This document shows, piece after piece, positions 1-5,203 of a DNA stretch of 8,108 nucleotides. This DNA comes from an uncultured Ruminiclostridium sp. (GTDB taxonomy: Bacteria; Bacillota; Clostridia; Oscillospirales; Ruminococcaceae). Made by a program: the position numbers and the translations under genes. The notes below the pieces were generated by a model, which was not told the DNA's origin, did no database searches, and worked only from the letters and a program-made list of their open reading frames with translations. Positions within the stretch are counted from its first letter, which is position 1, and every line of letters begins with the position of its first letter. The stretch lies in NCBI GenBank assembly GCA_910585505.1, contig CAJUFF010000136.1:1-8108 (forward strand), written 5' to 3'.

Positions 1-141
1 ACCTGCCATATATGCAAACATTCTTTGAAAGTGGTATGTAGAGCAACATGCTATGTGTGCAAGTTCATCATAGCTTATTTCTTCTGCAAGATGTTCCTCA
101 ATATAAGAAATTGTTTTATTCAGTTTTTCTATCCACTCCAT
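1..141 (-). CDS. AraC-family transcriptional regulator, N-terminal part (runs off left edge)
   Basis: The reverse strand from 141 to 1 reads as 47 uninterrupted codons beginning MEWIEKLNKTISYIEEHL and ending at the window edge, so only the N-terminus is present. The pattern YIEEHLAEEISYDELAHIA, then CCSTYHFQRMF, is the first helix-turn-helix of an AraC/XylS DNA-binding domain placed at the N-terminus. From knowledge of the family, regulators with this opening are often about 290 residues, with a second helix-turn-helix and a C-terminal GyrI-like effector-binding domain; neither can be seen here. The start is supported by GGAAAGGGG at 157-149, seven bases before the ATG. The gene reads in the same direction as the ABC transporter genes but is separated from them by decayed sequence, and it probably has its own promoter. 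It would bind DNA in the cytoplasm; target and effector are unknown. Codons look more AT-rich than in the transporter genes. Confidence 0.88.
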   Translation of the reverse strand, partial: MEWIEKLNKTISYIEEHLAEEISYDELAHIACCSTYHFQRMFAYMAG

Positions 142-164
142 TTTTTTACCCCTTTCCAGTGATA

Positions 165-170
165 ATTATA
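165..170 (-). promoter_or_regulatory. Possible -10 box for the AraC-family gene
   Basis: A perfect TATAAT lies on the reverse strand 24 bases before the ATG at 141. The expected -35 position (188-193) reads AGGAAA, a poor match, so an activator may be needed if this promoter is real. The SD sequence would fall almost at the predicted start of transcription. The assignment is tentative. Confidence 0.3.
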
Positions 171-191
171 TTTCTTTGGATTGATTATTTC

Positions 192-218
192 CTCTCTTTT
201 CATGCACAAAAAAGAGAG
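192..218. repeat. 9-bp inverted repeat upstream of the AraC-family gene
   Basis: CTCTCTTTT (192-200) and AAAAGAGAG (210-218) are perfect reverse complements separated by nine bases. The repeat lies 51 to 77 bases before the regulator's start, just upstream of the TATAAT at 170-165 and touching its -35 position. No T-run follows on either strand as a terminator would need. A binding site for the regulator itself, or for another dimeric regulator, is the simplest reading (inference). Confidence 0.45.
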
Positions 219-292
219 TGTCAGAAGTTTATACTTGCTTTTTTGCCTGATTGCATAAACCACGGCCTTTTAATGTATATAATTTATCATCT

Positions 293-816
293 TTAAGGAA
301 TACATACATTTTGTCCAAGAATTATATTTTGTGTTATATCATATATGACATTTGCGTCAAATCCCTCTTCACGCAGCATTGAACCAACGTCTCCGGCAAA
401 TTTGGCAAAAGCAAACCGTGAAATATAATGAACGCCGGATTTACCGTCATTCTGAGGAACAAAATCCACGTACCCAAAACCGTCCGGAACAGGGGTACCC
501 ACCTTAAAAAACCGTCCCCCAATACCATGGCACTCCTCAACGTCTACCCTTTACCAAAACGATGCAGTAATATCTCGTATCATAATCAATGACGCAGCGA
601 TATTCGTTCATTTTATCAAGAGTACGCAAAAGATTTTTCATCTCTTCGGTATTTTGCGATAAATCCTTTTCCAATCCTATAAATGTTAATTCCGGAAAAT
701 TCATACATTCAAAGCTTTGCACTCTTATCCCGCTGTCACACTGCTGATACTCCACAAGTCCGGACATAAAAAGAGTACACTGTACACAAGCGTTACAATC
801 CTTAAGAAATTTACAT
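293..816 (-). pseudogene. Frameshifted remnant of a putative effector-binding-domain protein
   Basis: Two reading frames join into one protein-like sequence. The first runs leftwards to a TGA at 537-539 and contains IRVQSFECMNFPELTFIGLE and a stretch ending YYCIVLVKG. The second, open to a TAA at 293-295, contains VDVEECHGIGGRFFKVGTPV, then AFAKFAGDVGSMLREEGFDA and ITQNIILGQNVCIP. A one-base loss in the GGG run at 547-549 explains the switch. The joined text resembles, from memory, stand-alone effector-binding (GyrI/SRPBCC-like) proteins of Clostridia, which usually continue about 25-30 residues past the point where this one stops. A likely original start is the ATG at 816-814 with GGAAG at 830-826, nine bases upstream; using it needs removal of one T at 813, and the reading then gives a Cys cluster, DCNACVQC, that could be part of a zinc ribbon. 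The only undisturbed ATG of the first frame is at 767, without an SD. Family assignment is by recollection only. Confidence 0.55.
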
Positions 817-1240
817 AACCGAAAACTTCCACACTGTCGGTTCCGGCAGAGCTCGTCACACTTCCAGCAAATTTTCTTCTTATATCAGTACTTCTTAGTG
901 CTCCGAAATCATTAAAAACTGCTTCGACAGCTTCTTTTAAAAGATCGGCATGAGTTTTCCCCATAAATTCGTCGTTTAAACAATTCAATGCATCAAAAAC
1001 CGCAGTGTTAACCACACCCGACGGCTCTAACTTTGACAGCTCGGCGTTAAGAAGCTTGTTTTGCCGTAAAAAACCGCCGACAATACTCTTAAAAAGCTTT
1101 TCGTTCTCGACAAATTCGTCCTCGCTCCACTCTCCGTTTTTTAAAAGCGGTTCGGTTAATTCGTCAAATACATTGGGATTCGTACCCCGCGCGCGTCCCG
1201 CCCAATCCGATATATAACCGTATCTTTCCTCCGGAGTCAT
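725..1240 (-). CDS. Hypothetical protein, possibly a decayed gene
   Basis: An open frame of 171 codons begins MTPEERYGYISDWAGRARG and continues as a charged, helix-rich sequence with no signal peptide. I do not recognise the family. The last 30 or so residues (LRIVTLVYSVLFLCPDLWS and onward) look hydrophobic and unlike the rest. They overlap the presumed 5' end of the next gene, so they may be run-on translation rather than a true C-terminus. No SD precedes the ATG at 1240. A strong GGAGGA lies further up at 1296-1291, but no start codon follows at working distance; the same frame is open from there except for a TAG at 1261-1259. That pattern suggests the original start was lost and the gene is inactive. 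It follows the ABC exporter gene by 73 bases on the same strand and could be read through from that operon. No function is proposed. Confidence 0.4.
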   Translation of the reverse strand: MTPEERYGYISDWAGRARGTNPNVFDELTEPLLKNGEWSEDEFVENEKLFKSIVGGFLRQNKLLNAELSKLEPSGVVNTAVFDALNCLNDEFMGKTHADLLKEAVEAVFNDFGALRSTDIRRKFAGSVTSSAGTDSVEVFGYVNFLRIVTLVYSVLFLCPDLWSISSVTAG

Positions 1241-1290
1241 TTTAACTGGTTGTTCCGGCTATGTGTACCAACAAAATTTTTTAAAAAATA

Positions 1291-1296
1291 TCCTCC
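1291..1296 (-). promoter_or_regulatory. Orphan Shine-Dalgarno sequence
   Basis: GGAGGA is the best SD match in the window, yet no ATG, GTG or TTG lies 5 to 12 bases downstream on the reverse strand. An AAA codon sits eight bases away, in frame with the ORF at 1240-725. It may mark the lost start of that ORF. Confidence 0.4.
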
Positions 1297-1313
1297 ATTT
1301 TATTTTTTGACTA

Positions 1314-3083
1314 TTAGGTAGCCTTAAACTGACTGTTATAGAGACTTGCGTAAAATCCGCCTTTTTCTATCAGCTCATCATGATTTCCCATCTCTATGAT
1401 ATGCCCCGACTCCATAACAAGAATACAATCCGCCTCCTTTATGGTAGAAAGCCTGTGTGCGACAATAAAACTGGTTCTTCCGTTCATCATTTTGGCGAAC
1501 GCCTTCTGTATGCGTATCTCCGTCATCGTATCAATTGACGACGTGGCTTCGTCAAGTATAAGCATAGGCGGCAGGCACAGCATTACCCTTGCTATGCAAA
1601 GAAGCTGCTTCTGCCCTTGAGAAATGTTTGTCTCATCATCCGATATTCTTGTATTATACCCGTCGGGAAGTCTTTTTATAAAGCTGTGGGCATGAGCGGC
1701 CTTGGCGGCGTTTATAACATCCTCCTCCGTGGAGTCCGGCATACCGTATGCAATATTTTCAAATACCGTGCCGTTTTTCAGCCATGTCTCCTGAAGCACC
1801 ATTCCGTAGGAACCGCGAAGAGAGTTTCTGGTAATGTCCCTTATCGGAATACCGCTGACGCTGATCTCGCCGAAATTCACATCATAAAATCTCATCAACA
1901 GGTTTATAAGCGTGGTTTTACCGCAGCCTGTTGGTCCGACTATGGCAATGCGCTGCCCTTTCCTTACCGCCAGATTAAGATTTTCGATAAGAGGTCTTTC
2001 CGGCGAATAAGAAAAAGAAACGTTTTTTATGTCAACACTTCCGTCAACATCTTCGGGCAAAAGCTTAACGGCATTCGGCGCGTCGGGAATTTCCGCCTCG
2101 GCGTCTATTACGTCAAATATGCGTTTGGCCGAAGCAATGGCGCTCTGAAGCTCGGTTATTACTCCTGATATCTCGTTGAAAGGCTTGGTATACTGATTTG
2201 CGTAGGTGAGAAAACAGCTCAGCTGTCCCACCGTTATCGCTCCGGCAGGTGAAAGAACGTTTATGGCGCCGAAAACACCTACCCCAGCGTAAATAAGCCC
2301 GTTTACAAAACGTGTGGAAGGATTTGTAAGGGAAGAAAAGAAGATTGCCTTAATGCTGTATCTGCGCAAATCCTCGTTTATCTCGCCAAATTCCGCTTCC
2401 GCTTCGTTCTCGTGGGAAAAAGCTTTTACAAGATGCTGTCCGCCTATCATTTCCTCCACAAGAGAAGTCATTTTTCCTCTTGTTTCCGACTGCTTCCTAA
2501 ACATATCAAAGCTGTGCTTCGCCACAAAGGACGCCACAAAAAAAGACAGCGGAGTGATCAATACCACGATGAGAGTTATCCACACGTTAATGGACAACAT
2601 AAAGCAAAGTGTACCCAAAATAGTTATTATACCCGTAAAAAGCTGTGTAAAACCCATCAGCAGTCCGTCGGATATCTGATCGGTATCGGTAATCATACGG
2701 CTGATAAGATCACCGTGAGGATGTGAATCTATATATGACAAAGGCACTGTCAGCAGCTTGCCGAAGGCGGTGCGGCGTATATCACGAACCGTAAGATAAG
2801 TTATTTTATTGGTGCAGAGATTCATAAGCCAGTTTGCGCCCGCTCCGGCGGCGGCGGAAATTATAAGCTTTATCAAAATGGGAAGCATTGAGTTAAAGTC
2901 AACTCCGCCCGCTTCAACGGCACAGTCGATTGCGTCACCGATAAGAATAGGTATATATAACGTAAGAGCGACATTGATCACCGAAAAAAACGCCGCCAGT
3001 ACGAGATAATAAAGATGCGGCTTCGTAAAAACCAGTATGCGTTTTAAAATATCTTTACTGTAATTTTTTTTCCTGTCTTCCAT
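1314..3083 (-). CDS. ABC exporter subunit with canonical catalytic ATPase residues
   Basis: A 589-residue half-transporter with an N-terminal six-helix membrane domain (about residues 20-310) and a C-terminal nucleotide-binding domain (about 350-580). Visible motifs are Walker A GPTGCGKT (383-390), Q-loop Gln431, signature SQGQ (488-491) in place of SGGQ, Walker B ending LILDE with catalytic Glu512, and H-loop His543 in VAHRLST. An intact Walker B Glu with an altered SQGQ signature matches the TM288-type partner of heterodimeric exporters such as TM287/TM288. It is expected to pair with the product of the upstream gene (stop at 3123, a 39-base gap) in the cytoplasmic membrane and drive outward transport. 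The substrate cannot be read from sequence; drugs, lipids or peptides are all possible. The ATG at 3083 is fixed by an in-frame TGA just upstream. The nearest SD-like AAAGGA (3105-3100) is 16 bases away, so translation may depend on coupling to the first gene. It ends with tandem stops, TAA TAG. Confidence 0.95.
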   Translation of the reverse strand: MEDRKKNYSKDILKRILVFTKPHLYYLVLAAFFSVINVALTLYIPILIGDAIDCAVEAGGVDFNSMLPILIKLIISAAAGAGANWLMNLCTNKITYLTVRDIRRTAFGKLLTVPLSYIDSHPHGDLISRMITDTDQISDGLLMGFTQLFTGIITILGTLCFMLSINVWITLIVVLITPLSFFVASFVAKHSFDMFRKQSETRGKMTSLVEEMIGGQHLVKAFSHENEAEAEFGEINEDLRRYSIKAIFFSSLTNPSTRFVNGLIYAGVGVFGAINVLSPAGAITVGQLSCFLTYANQYTKPFNEISGVITELQSAIASAKRIFDVIDAEAEIPDAPNAVKLLPEDVDGSVDIKNVSFSYSPERPLIENLNLAVRKGQRIAIVGPTGCGKTTLINLLMRFYDVNFGEISVSGIPIRDITRNSLRGSYGMVLQETWLKNGTVFENIAYGMPDSTEEDVINAAKAAHAHSFIKRLPDGYNTRISDDETNISQGQKQLLCIARVMLCLPPMLILDEATSSIDTMTEIRIQKAFAKMMNGRTSFIVAHRLSTIKEADCILVMESGHIIEMGNHDELIEKGGFYASLYNSQFKAT

Positions 3084-3122
3084 CTTAAATCAAGTATATT
3101 CCTTTCGTAAAATATCGGTTTA

Positions 3123-4853
3123 TCACTTTTCCGCTTCCTGTTCGGACATTTGCGACAAGCAGATCTCGCGGTATACCTGACAGTTGTTGAACAATTCGCC
3201 GTGAGTGCCTGTTCCCGCCGCCTGCCCGTCGTCAAGTACAATGATTTTATCCGCGTGTTTTATGCTAGAAGCCCTCTGGGACACTATGAAAACAGTGCTT
3301 CCCGAAAGATCCTGCTTCAGCGCCGTTCTCAAAGCCGCGTCGGTAGCAAAATCCAAAGCGGAGGATGAATCGTCCAAAATGATTATATCCGGCTTCATTA
3401 CCACAGCCCTTGCTATGGTAAGTCTCTGCCTCTGTCCTCCGGAAAAATTTCTTCCTCCCTGCTCCACAACCGAATCCAAACCATCGTGAAGTTTTCTCAC
3501 AAATTCCGCCGCCTGAGCCGTTTCCAGCGCAGTCCATATTTCGTCATCGGAAGCGTTCTTTTTGCCCCAGAGCATATTTGAACGTATCGTACCCTTGAAC
3601 AAAACGGCTCTTTGAGGTACGATCCCTATTTTTTCCCTAAGCTGACTTAAAGGATATTTTCTTACGTCAACACCGTCTATTCTAATCTCGCCATGCGTAA
3701 TATCGTAAAATCGAGGTATAAGGTTTACCAGTGTGCTCTTTCCCGAACCGGTACCGCCTACCACGCCTACCGTTTCGCCTTTTTCAACGATAAGATTTAT
3801 ATTTTCAAGCGAAGGCTTATCCTTATGATAAGCGAAAACGACATTTTCAAATTCAACAGCGGGAGCGCCTATTACCGCTTTCGCCGGTATATTTCCTTCA
3901 TCGGTAACAGACGGCGTTACTGCGAAAATATCGTTTAATCTTGACGCGTTGGCGCTGGCTTTGGTCAGGATAATAATAAGATTAGCAACCACTATTAGAG
4001 CAAGAAGTATCTGATTCATATAGTTTACAAGAGCGATAAGCTCACCCTGCGTAATCGCCCCGCTGTCCACCGATCCTCCGCCGAACCACAGTATGGCGGC
4101 GATGGCAATATTCACTACCGCAAACGTAAGAGGATTCAGCAAAGCGGATACCCTTCCCACTCTCACCTGAGCCCTCAACAGTTCGCCGGTCTCCTCGTCA
4201 AAGTCTTCCTTTTCATTGTTTTGTCTGGCAAAGGCTCTGACCACCCTTACACCCGACAGATTTTCGCGGGTTAGCAGTGACACACGGTCAAGCCTCGACT
4301 GTATTTTTTTATATTTGGGTATGGTTTTCGTCATTACAAGGTAAATTATCAAACCGATAACCGGAGCCGCAACGCCGAAAATAAGCGTAAGCGACGGACT
4401 TACCGTAAGACACATCACAATCGAGCCGATAACGATAAAGGGACTTCTCAGAAACAGCCTAAGAAACATATTAACGCCTGTCTGAGCCTGATTTATATCA
4501 TTGGTAATTCTGGTTATCATGGTCGGAGCGCCTATTTTATCTATTTCGGCGTGAGAAAGTGTGTTAAGATGCCTGTAAAAATCCCTGCGTAAAGCGGTAC
4601 CAAAGCCCAACGCCGACTTTGCCGCAAAATACTGAGCGGTTATCGCCGCCGCAAGACCCAATATTCCCAGAATAACCAGAACAAGCCCCATTTTGTATAC
4701 ATAGCCTTCGTCACGGTTTTTTACGCCTATGTCAATAATATTTGCCATAACTATCGGCACGGCAAGCTCGAAGCTCGCTTCAAGGAACTTAAATAACGGA
4801 GCAATAATGCTTTGGGGGATATATCCCTTCAAATATCTTAAGAGCTTAATCAT
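3123..4853 (-). CDS. ABC exporter subunit with degenerate ATPase residues
   Basis: A 576-residue half-transporter, first gene of the leftward operon. Membrane segments lie at about residues 15-42, 55-77, 135-175, 235-258 and 275-298; the nucleotide-binding domain covers about 330-565. Motifs are Walker A GGTGSGKST (366-374), Q-loop Gln414, canonical signature SGGQ (471-474), and Walker B IILDD with Asp495 where the catalytic Glu should be. The H-loop reads SQR, with Gln526 replacing His. This combination is the hallmark of the TM287-type subunit of heterodimeric exporters: it gives a good signature to the partner's active site and forms the degenerate site itself. The start was set at ATG 4853 (MIKLLRYLKG) because AAGGAAG lies four bases upstream at 4864-4858. 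An in-frame ATG at 4916 would add 21 residues but falls just upstream of the predicted -10 box. It probably works as an obligate dimer with the next gene's product; substrate unknown. Confidence 0.95.
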   Translation of the reverse strand: MIKLLRYLKGYIPQSIIAPLFKFLEASFELAVPIVMANIIDIGVKNRDEGYVYKMGLVLVILGILGLAAAITAQYFAAKSALGFGTALRRDFYRHLNTLSHAEIDKIGAPTMITRITNDINQAQTGVNMFLRLFLRSPFIVIGSIVMCLTVSPSLTLIFGVAAPVIGLIIYLVMTKTIPKYKKIQSRLDRVSLLTRENLSGVRVVRAFARQNNEKEDFDEETGELLRAQVRVGRVSALLNPLTFAVVNIAIAAILWFGGGSVDSGAITQGELIALVNYMNQILLALIVVANLIIILTKASANASRLNDIFAVTPSVTDEGNIPAKAVIGAPAVEFENVVFAYHKDKPSLENINLIVEKGETVGVVGGTGSGKSTLVNLIPRFYDITHGEIRIDGVDVRKYPLSQLREKIGIVPQRAVLFKGTIRSNMLWGKKNASDDEIWTALETAQAAEFVRKLHDGLDSVVEQGGRNFSGGQRQRLTIARAVVMKPDIIILDDSSSALDFATDAALRTALKQDLSGSTVFIVSQRASSIKHADKIIVLDDGQAAGTGTHGELFNNCQVYREICLSQMSEQEAEK

Positions 4854-4897
4854 AATTCTTCCTTCGTTGTCATTTTTTTCATTTATACATTTATAGT

Positions 4898-4926
4898 ATT
4901 CTAACACGAAATACAAAAAAAATCAA
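4898..4926 (-). promoter_or_regulatory. Promoter of the ABC exporter operon
   Basis: On the reverse strand TTGATT (4926-4921) and TAGAAT (4903-4898) are separated by exactly 17 bases, and TGT directly precedes the -10 box, giving an extended -10. Transcription would start near 4890, leaving a leader of about 37 bases before the ATG at 4853. This is a good match to a housekeeping sigma-A promoter. Confidence 0.65.
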
Positions 4927-4988
4927 TACGCCGCATAATTAAATGACCCGAATCAAAGGTGTTTTTTAGTCGGCAACAGCCTTCCGCC

Positions 4989-5062
4989 CCCGATTTCACC
5001 TATATTTCAGAAAAAAAGGAAATATTTTTAAAAAAACACTTTAAAAAAAATTTAAAATCGGG
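4989..5062. repeat. Spaced 8-bp inverted repeat ending at the zapA -10 box
   Basis: CCCGATTT (4989-4996) and AAATCGGG (5055-5062) are perfect reverse complements 58 bases apart. The right arm lies inside the rightward promoter spacer and touches the TATAAT at 5063. The GC-containing arms stand out in AT-rich surroundings. They could be two half-sites of a regulator acting by looping, or chance. Confidence 0.3.
5002..5025. repeat. 7-bp inverted repeat in A-rich intergenic sequence
   Basis: ATATTTC (5002-5008) and GAAATAT (5019-5025) are reverse complements around an A-rich loop of ten bases, upstream of the rightward -35 region. The stem is weak and AT-rich; it may be a protein site or chance. 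Confidence 0.25.
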
Positions 5063-5068
5063 TATAAT
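5040..5068 (+). promoter_or_regulatory. Promoter of the zapA-like operon
   Basis: A consensus TATAAT lies at 5063-5068 and TTTAAA, a partial -35 match, at 5040-5045, with a 17-base spacer. A second TATAAT at 5072-5077 could serve instead. Either gives a leader of roughly 115-125 bases before the ATG at 5204. A-tracts upstream could act as an UP element. Confidence 0.55.
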
Positions 5069-5079
5069 ATATATAATAG

Positions 5080-5116
5080 TAATCTTTAATAAAGTCTGCA
5101 ACTTGATTAAAGATTA
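5080..5116 (+). repeat. 11-bp perfect inverted repeat at the 5' end of the zapA-like leader
   Basis: TAATCTTTAAT (5080-5090) and ATTAAAGATTA (5106-5116) are exact reverse complements with a 15-base loop. They begin within about 3 to 12 bases of the two possible -10 boxes, so the repeat sits at or just after the transcription start. It could be an operator that blocks RNA polymerase, or a hairpin at the mRNA 5' end that protects the transcript. No T-run follows, so it is not a simple terminator. Confidence 0.55.
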
Positions 5117-5203
5117 GTATAAAAGAGCATACTCACGCGGCCGATTGTATTGCCCCGCGCTTTAATCAGTCGTTCCCGAATAAGCGGAAAGGAAATTTTA
5201 CAT

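Larger units (their letters stand above)
4854..5203. other. Divergent intergenic region between exporter operon and zapA operon
   Basis: No gene was found in these 350 bases. The part near 4854-4926 holds the leftward promoter and leader. The part from 5040 to 5077 holds the rightward promoter. Very A-rich sequence (5011-5057) lies between them, with inverted repeats at 4989-5062, 5002-5025 and 5080-5116. The rightward leader is about 120 bases. It does not match a tRNA, T-box or riboswitch that I can recognise. Confidence 0.7.

Noticed and set aside
48..296. Forward-strand open frame of 82 codons
   Set aside because: It lies opposite the AraC-family gene and its upstream region, has no SD and is a Phe/Leu-rich shadow translation.
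745..770. A CPD-then-CG zinc-ribbon half in the broken gene, read through other frames
   Set aside because: It needs three separate base insertions within about 18 bases while the main frame is already open there, so it is probably chance.
1275..1290. ATTTTTTAAAAAAT palindrome after the exporter operon as a terminator
   Set aside because: It is a pure A/T palindrome without a GC stem or loop, so it would not form a useful terminator hairpin.
1617..2168. Forward-strand open frame of 183 codons inside the exporter gene
   Set aside because: It is antisense to a well-supported ATPase domain with intact motifs, and its own translation looks like no known protein.
2314..2726. Two overlapping forward open frames opposite the exporter membrane domain
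   Set aside because: They overlap each other and a confident gene, and lack a convincing SD.
4854..4916. Earlier ATG for the first exporter gene adding 21 residues
   Set aside because: It falls just upstream of the predicted -10 box, so it would not be in the transcript, and the ATG at 4853 has a clear SD.
5140..5200. Possible tRNA or small RNA in the zapA leader, from a GTTCCCGAA stretch
   Set aside because: No acceptor or anticodon stem could be folded around it.
5150..5203. Earlier ATG for the zapA-like gene adding 18 residues
   Set aside because: The added residues do not look like ZapA, and a good SD with ten-base spacing precedes the ATG at 5204.
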